A stretch of 64,000 nt of DNA, from NCBI GenBank assembly GCA_037013495.1, contig CM072803.1, forward strand, positions 57,859,627-57,923,626, written 5' to 3'. Under the pieces are notes generated by a model that saw nothing but the letters and a program-made list of their open reading frames with translations, was not told the origin of the DNA and did no database searches. This DNA is from Hippophae tibetana. Lineage: Eukaryota > Streptophyta > Magnoliopsida > Rosales > Elaeagnaceae. Positions 22,119 to 34,181 of this stretch are shown here, in pieces (position 1 is the stretch's first letter; every line of letters begins with the position of its first letter). Both the position numbers and the translations under genes were made by a program.

Positions 22119-22795
22119 ATATAATAATTCATTCCCTTATATACATGAGCATGTAAACATCCATCAAACAAACAATCTAAACATCAGAGACATACGAATG
22201 GAGAAATTAAATCATTATAAATATTACCATAAAAAAGAGATTTCCACAGTGACATCCAAGTGATATAACCCTTTGAACTCATATTAGCACTTTATTAATC
22301 ATTTGTCTATAAATATAAAGTTATCTGGAATCTTTGCTGGTATTTTTAATGCTAAAGTGAGCTCTAAATATGAAATCAAGTGTAACTCTGATTTGTTACT
22401 TGGCTTGTATGAGTTTTGGTGCCCTTAAACGTATGGAACAATTTTGTAATACGTTCATGGGCACCAAAACTCATACAAGCCAAATAACAAAATATGAGTT
22501 ACACCTGACTTCATATTAGAGCTCATTATAGCATTAAAAATACCAGCAGAGATTCTAGATAACTTCATATTTATAGACAAATGATTAATAAAGTGCTACC
22601 ATGATATTGTCATAAGGAAAGTAGGCAAGAGAGATGAGATGAAGTTTGGGCCAAAAAAAGGTCCATAAAACAATGCATTCCCCTAAATACATGAGCACAT
22701 AACCATCCATTAAACAAAACATCCATCAAACAAGGGACTTCAGACACAAGAATAAAGAAATTAAATCATTAAAAAATTACCGTTATGTTGTCATA
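22119..22795. repeat. Direct repeat flanking the hairpin
   Basis: A segment at 22119-22236 (cattcccttatatacatgag, then gaaattaaatcatta, then ttacc) recurs at 22665-22790 in the same direction with moderate divergence. The 312-bp palindrome lies between the two. Both are inside the CACTA element, downstream of the gene stop. Confidence 0.75.
22286..22597. repeat. Long inverted repeat (hairpin), arms about 150 bp
   Basis: The left arm starts agcactttattaatcatttg at 22286 and its inverse ends at 22597. The two arms match through ttggcttgtatgagttttgg and its complement, and inward to aacgtat/aatacgtt around a roughly 14-nt loop centred at 22441. Mismatches are scattered. A transcript would fold into a near-perfect long stem. 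No protein frame. Confidence 0.88.
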
Positions 22796-22797
22796 TG

Positions 22798-25700
22798 CTA
22801 TTCAAGATCATCAGAATCTTCTCCTGATTCTTCTTGTGATGATATAATTTGAATTATGTGTTTTGCCCATTCCTATCGTAAATCATCAAAAATTTGCTAG
22901 TCGTAGCCCATCTTGTTCCAACCAAAGAAATACATGTATTTAAAATCAAAATAAGAATGTAATTTCATGTATTTACAAAAAATAACTCAAATATGTTAAA
23001 AACTTTTCTGTATATGGGTAAAAGATATTACCACATCATCAATTGGAATTTTGATATTTGTGATGATTTCGCTCATAAACTTTATGACATAATAACTACA
23101 CATGACTCCATTATTTTGTTGTGGAACCTACAAAAATCAAGTGTATATGATTTTCCATATTCGAACATCTTTATTATTCAATTGTAAAATTAATAAAATT
23201 ATTAATATTAGCTTGTACATACCATAACTTTTGTCCATATAAGCTTATGAGATTTTTTAAGGGTAATGCCCCTACACTTGTTCCACAACTTTCATGCCCT
23301 ATCAAGGTTTAAAACGGTTAGTTTTTTATTAAATATTACAAAAATAAAAGAAGAAACCAATATCTAGCTATAACTCTTACATTTTAATAACTACTTTTGT
23401 ATCTTTACACAGTTCTATGGAAGCTGAGTCACAGTACCAAGCATGATTATTGAACAGATCAATGATTACCAACATCCAATGATCTTGGCCTTGTTTAAAC
23501 CTTAGTGGCCAAGGGATTATCAACTTTTGATTTCTGTTAAGCGTTAATGCCCTATCAAATAATTGTTTAGCTCTGATGCTAACATCCTTATCTTGATATT
23601 GATTGACATATGAAGAATCATAGAACATTGCTAAATGTAATGAGTGATTATGTTGAAATTGATAATAACATGCCCTATATAAAAGATATATATATATATA
23701 AGTAATTAGATAATATAAATATACTTATATATGTTCTACATAAATGAAAGAAAATTAAATAGATTGAGGACTCACCTTGTCCACACTTGAATTATACTTA
23801 AATCGATCATTTGATATTCAAATAGTTATAATATGGACTCAATCGATATATAAGTTTGGCCGAGGTCTACGCCAAAAATTTCTATAGGATGTGGCATAGT
23901 CCATCCATCATTTATGCTAGATGCCCTCCCAACAATAGTCATCAAAGCGCCAAGATTTCTACTGAAGTTTAAAGCATAATCATAACTATACTTTTTCCAA
24001 GGCTTCTTCTTGAATGACTTGGTGCACGATGATTGGCCACTAGACATAGATTTAGCACGAGATACTTGCTTCGTATCTCTTAAATGTGCTGCAGTTAAGA
24101 GTTTTGGTATAATAGACTAAAAAAGGTATTATGTATGTTAGTAACAATAAAAGATATAATAAAATAACAGTAGTAAACAAGTGTTCTCTTTTTAGTTAAA
24201 AAATAGTACCACATCAAAATTTAGAACAACTTGAATCGATGGCCAAGCCACATATTGTCCAACCACCTCTTGGACTATGGTAGCATCAGAAGGCACAGGT
24301 AGTGGACAATCATGAAGCAATGATTGATCAATTACTATTCGCCAATGATTAGGAAAATATTGATTATGAATCATCCGATCATTGCTCAATTGTTGTACCG
24401 TTCCAATAGCAACAAAGTCCGTTGAAGAAGGATGTTTTAACAAACATTTCATATTCTGTAAAAAAATTAAGTGTTATATATAAAAAATAAATCATATAAT
24501 AAGAAATAAAAATAATAGATTATATACACCAGAAATTAAAATCTTACCACATATGATTCATCAAATAGAGGAGGACTCCCATGTGGGGTAGCTATTGGAT
24601 GTACATTCTTACCAAAACGTTCATCGTGGTTTGATTGATGGTAAGAATGCATAGATTGCATTGGAGAAAATGAACCACTACTTGATTGCATATGCATTCC
24701 TGGCATATAGGGAGGACCAATAGGATGACTATATCCCATACTGGATATAGTTTGAGCATAATGAGATTGCATGGGTGGCCTGCCTGTCATGAATGGTGGC
24801 ATGCCTGGCATGGATGGTTGCATGCTTGGCCAATATGGCATGCCCTGGTTGTAGAATGATGTCATGCCTGGCATGTGTTGTGATTGATATTCTTTTATAA
24901 TGGCAATCTCACTTAACATTGAGGCCTTAAAGAAGTTAAGTTCTTCTTCAATTTTAGTGTGCTTATCCTTACTGACCGTCTGAGGCTTTTGTTTTGGAAT
25001 GTTAAAATACTCTATATAACCATCATATTGGCTACCTCCCCTAACACGACCATGATGGTTGCGTCCGAATGCATGATATAGAGCATCTCTCCCAGGCTCT
25101 TCAATTATTTCACCCTTAGATATTTGTTCTTGAATAGCTCTCTACAAATAATAAAGCACACAAACATATCATGCATTATTACATCAATTATTAAAAATCA
25201 TTAAGACTTTGTATCAACCGAAATTACTAACCAACTTATTTAGTTGTTCTTCTTCTCGCGTAGTCATCGGTCTGGACTTCTTCGTTTTGGGAGTCTTTGT
25301 TTCTATGTACAATTTAGTTCGGGTAACAGGTTTACCCAATTCAGCTTCCTACATAAATTATGAAAAATTTATTAACCATGACATGAAATTAAATTGAGGA
25401 AAATAAATATAAATTATTTATAAATTAACACAAATTAATAATACCATTATATATCTAACTTCAGGATTCGAAGACCTCCCAGTACGATTAGAAACAATGT
25501 TATAAATTTGTATATTCTGATGTTCTTCCCTAATAATTTGAAATTCACCCGTACTTCTATAATCCACGAAAGTCTTCCCAAACTTGAGGTGTAATCCACG
25601 GGTGTTCTTCAAGGATTTTGTAGAGCTCTACCTCATCAAGTGGTTCCAAATATGGAAACACATAATTTCTTGCTAATCTGGAAGTCTTGTATTCCTTCCA

Positions 25701-26100
25701 CGCCTTATTTGCAATCTTATAACACTTGCTCTTCCAATTTTCATCGACTTTGTAACGATTCTGTAAAAACACACTACAAAAGATTAGATATAATACAAAA
25801 GATATAATATATGTATTGATTATAAAATATAAGAGACTTACACAAATGGTTATCCATATTTTGAAATTTTTTGCACCATCAACCTGAGATCAATCATTTA
25901 TATTCACAAGTCTACCAATAGAGGATTTGAATTGTTGGCCATTTTCTCCTATTGGATTACCAGTAGCATCAAATAGTACATGTACTCTATCATCTGGGTT
26001 AAGTAGAGCATCAGGTATATTCTCCCAACCTCTTCTTTTCAAATACCCCAATGGATCATTTGGATCTACAAGCTCTATTACCTGAAGATCCATGAAATAT
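22798..26100 (-). pseudogene. CACTA accessory gene: PF03004-type, DUF8039-type and Ulp1 protease domains
   Basis: Minus-strand spliced gene, about ten exons judged from reading frame and GT-AG borders: 26100-25842, 25760-25445, 25348-25232, 25141-24548, 24455-24210, 24116-23776, 23674-23381, 23298-23223, 23127-23032 and 22911-22798, about 2.45 kb coding. A plant transposase (Ptta/En/Spm, PF03004)-like region runs over exons 1-4 (WITPQVWEDF, GRDALYHAFG, HHGRVRGG). A Met/Pro-rich linker follows. Exon 5 looks like DUF8039 (CPLPVPSDATIV, GQYVAWPSIQVV). Exons 7-9 carry a C48 Ulp1 protease: His in DHWMLVIIDL, Asp in WYCDS, Gln and Cys in PQQNNGVMCSYYV. A further short exon may lie at 26210-26330. 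Lesions: TGA at 25890, a frameshift near 25565, TAA at 23826, TGA near 23293 and stops in the last exon. It would act as a SUMO-type protease. It is not a transposase. Confidence 0.82.
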
Positions 26101-26329
26101 CTGCAGACAATGAAGAAATATAAATTAATTAAAAATTTTAGGAACATACATACATATATATATATAAGAGTTATTACAACAATATAGAATATACGTTATG
26201 TTTAATTAGATTGTTGATCATATACATATATTCCTTCACAATCACTTTGAGCCCATGGCGAAGAATCATCGTCATCAACTAGATCATCACATACATTAGG
26301 CAATTTGTTTGAGAAATTACTAATATTGG

Positions 26330-27464
26330 TTAGATATAATACAAAATATTTATCATTTTAATCATTTTACAATTGTGTTACTTTTACTTAATAAAATATA
26401 ATTATTTATATGTAAATAAATTTATCCATGTACAATAAATATTATAGTCCCTCAAACGCAGAACATGCATATATTATTTCCACAGAAAATAAGCCAAACA
26501 TATAATAACAAACATAATACAAAATTTGTGAAGTCGTCCTCAAGACACAATAAACATATAGATCAATATATCATGACTCAAAATTATACGATATACAATG
26601 AATCCAAATCTATATAAACAAGTAACATCATTTCTCTAAAAAAAAAGAGTAACATGCCTTACAAAGCGAGACATCAAATAATTAAAGCATGCAATCATTT
26701 GGAAAGAAAAATAAACATTTTTTTAAATTATATAACATAACATCTAAAAATTTATAAAAAAAAAACATAATATTGAAGCTATTTTTTAACTTGAATTAAT
26801 TAGATCTTCAATATAAAAATAATAAAAATATATAATTTAAACATAAATAATATTATTTTTATAATTATAAATTTTAAAAGTATTATATTTTTTGGTGCTA
26901 CTTTTGAGTTTAAAAGTGTGATCTATTGAAAAAAAAGAAATAACAATCTCTTGACAATTAAAATACATGTACATCTACCACATTAAATCCAGCGTGAAGA
27001 CAAAACAAGCATAGGTGAAGCCTTAAAAAAATAGAAATTTTTATAAAATAACATCCCAAATTATATAATAATATATAAAAATAATAGTTAATAATATTTA
27101 AACGATTAAATTGAATAAATATCAATATTGGACGTGATTAAATTAGATATCAACATTAAAAGTGTTTATACAAAAAATAAAGCAAATTGAATAATAAGTA
27201 AAACAATTAATAAATGAAGAAGAAATGAGTGTTTTGTAAGTGAGAAAATGGGTATAAAAAATTTGAGTATTTAACTCAAAAAAATAGGGGATCTGAAAGA
27301 TAATGAGAAGAGGAATATAACCCACACAACGACGTTGGAAATGGTGGTCAGAGGTGGCCAGAAATTGAGAAAGAGTGGAGGGTGATCTCAGTTTTGGGCA
27401 AAGAAGGAAGAGAAATGGGTGTTTTGGAATTCTACTGGTGAAGAAGAGAGAAGAAACAATAATA
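26330..27464. other. CACTA upstream non-coding region
   Basis: AT-rich sequence between the gene and the subterminal repeats; probably promoter and leader of the element gene. No TATA box could be chosen with confidence because of the base composition. Confidence 0.4.
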
Positions 27465-27575
27465 AACGCGTGGATAGCGTTGGTTGACGTGACTAGCGTC
27501 GGTTGACGTAGCAAACCGACGCTATGTCCACGTGGATAGCATCGGTTCACGTGGCTAACCGACGCTATCCACGCA
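27465..27575. repeat. CACTA subterminal repeat cluster
   Basis: The motif gcgtggatagcgttggtt appears in variant form twice forward, and its inverse aaccgacgctatccacgc once. 27531-27573 forms an imperfect palindrome. Similar aaccgac words lie near the left end. Such clusters bind the element's own DNA-binding protein in En/Spm. The minus-strand frame at 27143-27550 is incidental. Confidence 0.75.
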
Positions 27576-27997
27576 GTTTAAAATTGAATTTTTTTTGTCA
27601 ATTATTATTTTATTAGAACTCTTATATATATATATATATGTAGTATAAAATTTTTAAAATAATATCGAAACAAATACATAAAATTAAATAAAGATATACT
27701 ATACATACGTAAATAAATTTAAATATCCAAACTATTACACAAAATTATATAATTTTAAAAACCAATTGTCTCAAAAACAAATTATACTATATATATATCC
27801 AACTTAAATTTTAAAGAGTCAAATAAAATAATAATTGACCTAAAAAAATTTGAAATTGTAAACTGCATTTTTTAATTTAAAAAATACACGTACGATGTAG
27901 CTTCGATTGACGTGGTGAACTCTACACTGAACTAACTCTAAATTCATTATAAGTTGGTTTTTTTCAAACCAACTTTAAACATGGACTGAAATACCCC

Positions 27998-28010
27998 TTT
28001 TGTAGTAGTG
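27998..28010. repeat. CACTA terminal inverted repeat, right
   Basis: ttttgtagtagtg, the inverse of the left terminus, followed by the ATG duplication at 28011-28013. Confidence 0.95.
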
Positions 28011-28330
28011 ATGGTTCTTTTTTGAGCATTGAGGCCACTATAGAAAGTCTCCATTTGGATTCAATGAGGAATGCCATAGTGAGGACATTTCCTTAGCAAT
28101 TTCTTGAATCTTTCTCGTGCTTCATATAAATATTCTCCTTCGTGTTCAAAAACCGACTTTACACATGGATTTAAATACCCCTTTTGTAGTAGTGATGGTT
28201 CTTTTTTGAGCATTGAGGCCACTATAGAAAGTCTCAATTTGGATTCAATGAGGAATGCCATGGTGAGGTCATTTCCTTAGAAATTTCTTGAATCTTTCTC
28301 ATGCTTCATATAAATATTTTCCTTCGTGTT
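28011..28330. repeat. Tandem duplication of gag flank carrying a second CACTA end
   Basis: The 136 bp of gag next to the CACTA element (28011-28146) are repeated at 28195-28330 with about seven differences. Between the copies lies a 48-bp fragment (28147-28194) ending ccccttttgtagtagtg, a second right end of a CACTA element, again followed by ATG. It differs from the resident end at several places in its inner part. A 66-codon minus-strand frame (28061-28261) reads across the duplication. Confidence 0.92.
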
Positions 28331-28790
28331 GTTGTTAGGAAGTAATGTCATTCCTAAGCTTTGCATTCTTTGTTAGGGGAAGTATTTCATCAAGAATTTC
28401 TCCGCCAAACCATTTCAAGTTTTAATGGAATCAGGTGGTAAAGAGTTTAGCCAAGATCGAGCACGGTCTCTTAAATAGTAAGGGAACAATCTAATCATTA
28501 ATGCCTCCTCGGTCACACCACTAAATTTGAATGAATCTCCAACTTCAATACATAATCTGAAATGCAGATGAGGATCATCTGTTGGTAGTTCGCTGAATTG
28601 TCCAACTGTTTGTAACATTTGAAACATCACTGGCTTTAACTCAAACTAATTAGCTTGAATATTTGGCCTTGTAATACTTGGATTCAGCCCTTCCAATGTA
28701 GGTAATGCATATTCATTCACAACTATATTTCTATCATCAATCAAATCAAAGGCATTTGATTTTCAAGTTTAGCTCATTATTGTTTATGTC
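28195..28790 (-). pseudogene. Athila gag, N-terminal part
   Basis: The minus strand reads NEYALPTLEGLNPSI, FELKPVMFQMLQTVGQF, then LPTDDPHLHFRLCIEVGDSF, RLFPYYLRDRARSWLNSLP, and lastly YEARERFKKLLRKCPHYGIP, partly in the duplicated block. These are the successive conserved segments of Athila gag (retrotrans_gag family). A gap without frame lies between 28260 and 28410. The protein would form the virus-like particle. It is cut by the CACTA element at 28010; the zinc-knuckle half lies at 21100-21718. Confidence 0.88.
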
Positions 28791-29128
28791 TAATAGATTA
28801 GCCATTTTTTTTCTCTTGGGTAACAACTTGTTGTTTCCTTATTGACTTCAAAGTATGCATAATTTCGAGATCTATAGGTAAGATTTATTTTTCACAAACT
28901 CTACTCATATAATAGACTTAAATGTATTTCTAAAATCACTAAAAGAGATGTCTAAAATAAAAATAAAAATAAAAAAACTAAATAAAAATAAAAAATTAAA
29001 TAAGTAAAGAAAATTAACTAAAATAAATAAATAGATAACTAACTATATAACTAAAAAAATTAAAATTAAAATTATGAAAAATAAAGAAAGAAAGTAAAAC
29101 AATTTATTTCTAATATTTACTTGATTGC
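28791..29128 (-). other. Leader of element A
   Basis: AT-rich sequence between gag and the 5' LTR. A primer site was expected near 29105-29128 but only a poor candidate (ttgattgccaca) is seen. Confidence 0.45.
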
Positions 29129-30483
29129 CACACAAATTGTGTTTGAAATAAAAATGCAAGTATAGATATCGCAACAAGTAATATAATGATAAGAAAATAT
29201 TATTCACATAGAGATTATTTTATTATAAACTAATTTTTAAAACTAAAAAAATAAAAATAATTTTTTTTGTGTTTTTATATTTTAAGGAAGAAAAATTAAA
29301 ATAACTAAGAGTAAACTACACACCATATAGTAATTAATTTAATCAGACTCTCATGCCAATTAAATTGCATACTACTTATTAAGTTCATCAAGTATGAATC
29401 ATATACATAAGAATCATACATCTCTACCTAGAAACTATTCATGTTATTTAATCTAGACAAAAAATTAAATAATTATCTCAAATATATTTAATTGTCTCTA
29501 TAGATAAATTGTTGGCCAAAATATTAATAGCATAAAAATCAAATTAAATAATATAATTAAATTATAATTATAATTGGGGTAAAATATTCGATCATTATAT
29601 GGTGAAAATTGGGTGCATAAGATCCCATAGATTAATAAATTAACTATACATAATTTTGTCCATAATACTCATATTTTTAATAAAGAAAGACATAAAAATT
29701 GATAACGAAAAGAGTAGAAGAAGAAATACAATCAATCTTTTGAATTGTAGTACTAATTTTCTCTTGAATCTCCACCATAATTGTATCTCCTTTTTTAATT
29801 TTTCTGTATTTTTAGCTTCAAACAATTATCAAAATTATGCTATTGGTGGCTTATTTGAGTTTACGAATTAGGGCTTAAATATAGCTCAAGTGCAATTTGG
29901 ATTGTCATATCTATTTCAGTTCAAGGACTAGGATTAAAAAAGAAAAAATTGCAACACCAGCCAATCAAAATTAGACACGTGCCATGCATAAATTATAAGG
30001 CGAATCAAGGAGCGACACATGACCGGGGAGACCAGTCCTAGTCAATGTATGTTGAGTCAAAACCACGTGGGTAATTTTGATTCGTGGATGCAGATGGCAT
30101 GGCGAGCTAGTGGATCGCGGGGAGAAATTGTGTGATGACACATGTTAGTATTGTTTGATCGTGCTCTGACTCAGATTAAATGTCATGTTGACATGTGTCA
30201 TACGTAGCGTTACTCCTCATATGTGGTGATTTACGAGCTTGTGTGGCGTCCACCTAGCTTGTCCAGTCAGCTCCTTTGCTTGCATGGTAGGCCACGTGGA
30301 AGCTTTTAATTGGTCATGCGTTAAAAATCCATAAAAATAACAAAAATTATATTTTCATCCCTTTTCACTAAAACGTTTATATGTTAATATTTGTAGCCCA
30401 AAAAAAAATACCATTTATTGAATAAAACAAGTGAATATTAAGTAAAGAAGTGGGTTAATGACTCTACTTTCATAGAGTCATCA
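29129..30483 (-). repeat. 5' LTR of Athila-like element A
   Basis: Minus-strand LTR start TGATGACTCTATG at 30483, with the same terminal palindrome as the other copy. The inner end near 29129 carries the aatgcaagtatagatatcgc segment typical of Athila LTR 3' ends. Homologous to 15505-18511 after removing the nested solo LTR, and to 53181-55115. The inner limit is uncertain by about 20 bp. Confidence 0.8.
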
Positions 30484-32062
30484 ATTACATATGTTTAAAA
30501 ATTGAAAAACAATTACATGGAAATTAGGGTTTCAAATTGATATAGTTTGAAGTGTGTCGTGGCGTGAAAATTTTGTAAGCTACGGAAAAAGGCCAAAGGA
30601 ATGTGTCCAAAATTATTGAGAGCCACAGAGTGAAAATTTTGTGTGATGTGGCGTGAATAAAGTGGATAGTGCTTAGAACTGTGTACAACTATGTATGTCA
30701 CGGAGTAGAAAAAAATGTATGTCGCGGTGCCAAGTTAAAAATTTCACTTTTTTCTCTTTTTCTCACTATATAAATAGGACCATATTTCTATTGTAAAATA
30801 TATCCTAGAATTCCATAGCTTTCTTTGTTGCTTATTTCTTAACTTTCTTTAATATTTTTATTTATTTTAGTAGTTTAAATTTCTTCTCTTGTTCGAGGGT
30901 TAAAACAAATTTAGTTAATGTAATAGCTCTTAGTTTTAATTCAAAAATTAACATAGCAATTCTATACAGTTGTTTTTCCAAAAGCAATCCTAAGAATTTT
31001 ATTGTGATATATTTTTAAGTGTTGTTTTACAAGTTATATGTTTAATTTATTAATCATTTATTAAACTATGCATTTCTAGCTATAAATTATGTGGGATATT
31101 AGAAATATTTTTACACTTGTCAAAAATTAAAGTAGATTAAATATTTTTATAAAATGAATGAAGTTTTATTTCATCATCAAGATTTAAACCAAAGTTTGTA
31201 AATGAAAAATATATTAACAAATTGTTTTTTATAATAAACAAGAGAGTTAGATGTAAGATTTAAATTATCTAATCAAATTTAGAGTTGCATTCTTAAATCT
31301 TTTGATCTATGTTAACTGTATAGTTAAAGTGGGCTTTATTTCAATAATTTTTATAAGAATTATTATTGAAAGATATATTGATGACATATCCTTCATAATA
31401 ATTTTAAAATATGAAACTTCGTTCCAGATACTTAAATTATAAACTTAACTTAGACACCATGATGTGAGTTTAAATTGTTAGACCCGATCGAAAACGACAA
31501 TTAAATGGTTAACTATCTCTTAAAAAAGAAGCATATTTTAATTAAGTTTAAATGCTAGATTCTATTGAAATCTGTAAGTGGTTTTAATTAATAATAAACG
31601 ATAGACTTAATTAATCTTCTATTTTTAAATACAAAAGAGAATTAATAAGCTTAATTCATGTATTTAATGTCTTTCTTAATATTGAACAGACATAATTAAC
31701 TCACTAATATGTCCTATAAATTATCCATTGCATGATAAATGTTTAATTTCTTAAATGTTTACTGAATCAATCTTTATTTTTATGTTAACAGTTTAAAAAC
31801 TCAACATAAAACAATCGTGATATGATGTTTTGCTTATTAATTTCATTTTTAAGAATTTGTTGACTATTTTAAAAATCACATAATTTCCCTTTGACTAACC
31901 ATGGATGGATACTTATAATTTTCTATAAGTGATTTACGTATTCGTGAGATATTTTATAAATCATACAAAATTTGTATACAATAACTTTTTGCATCAAGTT
32001 TATAGCATTGTTACCGTGGAGCCAGTTATAGCAACAAAAAGTCACCTAATTTTGTATAGTCA
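30484..32062 (+). repeat. LTR fragment, family B copy 1
   Basis: Matches 43745-45345, from a ttacatggaaattag segment to an attttgtat-a-t-tca end. The first about 230 bp of the LTR are missing because element A's LTR starts at 30483. Ends in CA four bases before a primer site. TATA box at 30767-30776, preceded by repeated gtcgcgg/cgtggcgtg motifs. Confidence 0.82.
30767..30776 (+). promoter_or_regulatory. TATA box of LTR B copy 1
   Basis: TATATAAATA followed by ggaccatatttctattgtaa. The 3' LTR keeps the surrounding sequence but its TATA box (44030) is altered. Confidence 0.65.
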
Positions 32063-32065
32063 AGA

Positions 32066-32088
32066 TTTTGGCGCTGTTGTTAGGGAGA
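32066..32088 (+). promoter_or_regulatory. Primer binding site, Athila type, degraded
   Basis: TTGGCGCTGTTGTTAGGGAG resembles the tRNA-Asp-type Athila primer site (TGGCGCCGTTGCCGGGGA) and lies just after the LTR end. Confidence 0.75.
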
Positions 32089-32310
32089 GATTGTTTTTAA
32101 ATTATTATTATCAAAATCTTAAAAACTTTTTTTTGTTGTAAGTACAATGATTTTTTTATTTAAAAAATTTAAAAAATATTGAAAATAAAAAAAATAAAAT
32201 TTATGTTTCATTTATTAGTTGACTATTATATATTATTAAAAAAACTTCTTTTCTTAAAAAACAAATAAAAAATAATTTTTATTTTATTTTCTCTTAACAA
32301 TTCACTATTG
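32089..32310 (+). other. Leader fragment of family B element
   Basis: Matches 37950-38165 downstream of the second family B LTR piece (tatcaaaatcttaaaaactt, later taacaattc-ttattg). Cut at 32310 by the copia derivative. Confidence 0.7.
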
Positions 32311-32470
32311 TGTCTAATATGTAATCTAACATAACCAGGAATAGAAATATAACTGATATGTGATTGTTGAGGTGCGATAGTTTCTACTACTTGAAATATT
32401 ATTCTAAGACACGCCTAGAAACTAAAATTACAATTAAATGTTTTGTTTCCCGAATATTGCAATACTAACA
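32311..32470 (-). repeat. Copia LTR fragment (3' side)
   Basis: 160 bp matching 37279-37440, from tgtctaatatgtaat to ...aaca. It represents only the first part of the LTR in element orientation. Confidence 0.75.
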
Positions 32471-34181
32471 TAAACCTATAAATCTCCCCTTTTTCCATAT
32501 TCATGTGAAAAAAAGTTTCTCACTACATAACGATCATACGAAAAATAAAGTTTTACATAGTGGTACCATCCTATGATCCGGTGGAACCATCTTCACTTGT
32601 ATCTTGATAGCTCTTGTTTACAATAAAAAAAATATAAATAACCATATAACTTATTCCAAAAGACTTATTATTCATTAGTTCAGTGTACATAACAATAGGA
32701 AGGTGATGAATGTTCAAAAGAAAATTAAACAAATGATAGTAATTGAAAGAAACCACACTTATATGTAGTATCTCCAAAAAGGATGTTCAAAGCAATTCTC
32801 CCCAAAATTAGCTCTCCCCATTTTGTAGATTTTTAATTTTTGTCATCCTTTTTGTTATAGGAATAAACAATATAATCATGAAGGAATGAAAAACCAGTTG
32901 AGTAAGTAAGTAGTGTATTTAATGATATAAAAGAGAAGTACACATTCTGAAAAACTGAGCACAAACAAAATAGAGAGATAAAAACAATAAGTTTCCCAAA
33001 TAATATATAAAATTCTCCTAAGTTCTACTACTCCTCTAAATAAACTAGACTAATAAAAATTATAAAAACTGATATATATATATATATATATATATTAATA
33101 TTGTTTTTGGAATTGAGGGTAGTCGACTTAACTAACCATGACTACACCAATACACACAAGAATTGGGATTAATTTTATTCAAAGTGTGATTATCTATTGA
33201 AAACATAAATATATGTAGACAAGACACACAAAAATACTAACATATATGGTGACATATCAACAATCACTAAAAGAAAAATATGTAATGGAATTGCAATAGA
33301 ATGTCAATTTGTTTATTTATGATTAGTTATGAAAGATTCAAAAGAAGAAGTATCACCTATCATAAAATATTTGTAGTTGAATTCATACATATAAAAAATA
33401 AAATTTACTTACCAAGAGAGAAATTTAATCTATTTTTTTATTCCCCTTTTATATTAATATTTTTTGGTAAGTGATTGGTTATTTATTTTATTTTTATATA
33501 GCTAGTTATGGCTCTTTCTTTTTGTGCAATCAAAAGCTTTTATATTTTTCATTTTCCTTTAATATAATTATTTTTTTAGAAAATATGTATAAGCCAATAT
33601 ATGTAGCATGATGATGAAAAAAAGTAAAAGGTCTTGAGAAGAAAATGGTTGTGAGGTATCCCTCTCTGTTCACTACAGTATATTTTTCACATCATAATAG
33701 GTAGTCATCTCAAAACTAGGTGTCTCTCTATAGCAGCATTTTATACAGTGAAAGAAAGAGCTCAACCATAGTTTTCCCAATCAATTTTATCTCATCTCTT
33801 GAAATCTCACATAATTCATTTTAAACTTCTAGCATGACATACTTATATGTCAAGTGAGTGTATGAGTAAGTTCATGTAAACATCAATTACCATATGTCAA
33901 AAATTTATAAATGCACAAGTCAAAGTATCCATTTGTATAATGTATAACCAATAAAAATAAATATGAATGGAATACATAATGATCATGTCAATGTTAAAGA
34001 ATATCTACTTCTCTTCTTTTTCAATCTTGTTTTTATTAAACTAAGGAAACATTAATAAAAATAAAAATAAACAAACAAACTATAGATGTTCACCAAGGGT
34101 CAATTAAGCACTAGAAAAGCATCTAGTTGAAATAATAAAGAACGGCAGGTAGGTGACCGAAAATAGACACTCTCTCCTAAC
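32471..34181 (-). other. 3' non-coding region of copia derivative
   Basis: No domain-bearing frame. Contains a minus-strand purine-rich stretch next to the LTR piece (aaaaaggggagattta) that could be a polypurine tract, and an (AT)12 run at 33072-33095. Confidence 0.45.

Larger units (their letters stand above)
21722..28010 (-). mobile_element. CACTA (En/Spm) DNA transposon, 6,289 bp
   Basis: Ends are CACTACTACAAAA (21722-21734) and its exact inverse (27998-28010), flanked by the 3-bp duplication ATG. Inside are subterminal inverted motifs (aaccgac types at 21757-21830 and 27465-27575), a spliced minus-strand gene with a plant-transposase-associated domain and a Ulp1 protease, a 312-bp hairpin and a direct repeat near the left end. 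I found no TNPD-type transposase (the Transposase_21 family), so it looks non-autonomous. It is inserted in Athila gag. The strand given is that of the gene. Confidence 0.95.

Noticed and set aside
27143..27550. 135-codon minus-strand frame
   Set aside because: It overlaps the CACTA subterminal repeat cluster and AT-rich leader and shows no domain.
33072..33095. AT dinucleotide runs (also near 1010, 27625, 23690, 61765)
   Set aside because: Ordinary microsatellites; only the longest is listed as a feature.
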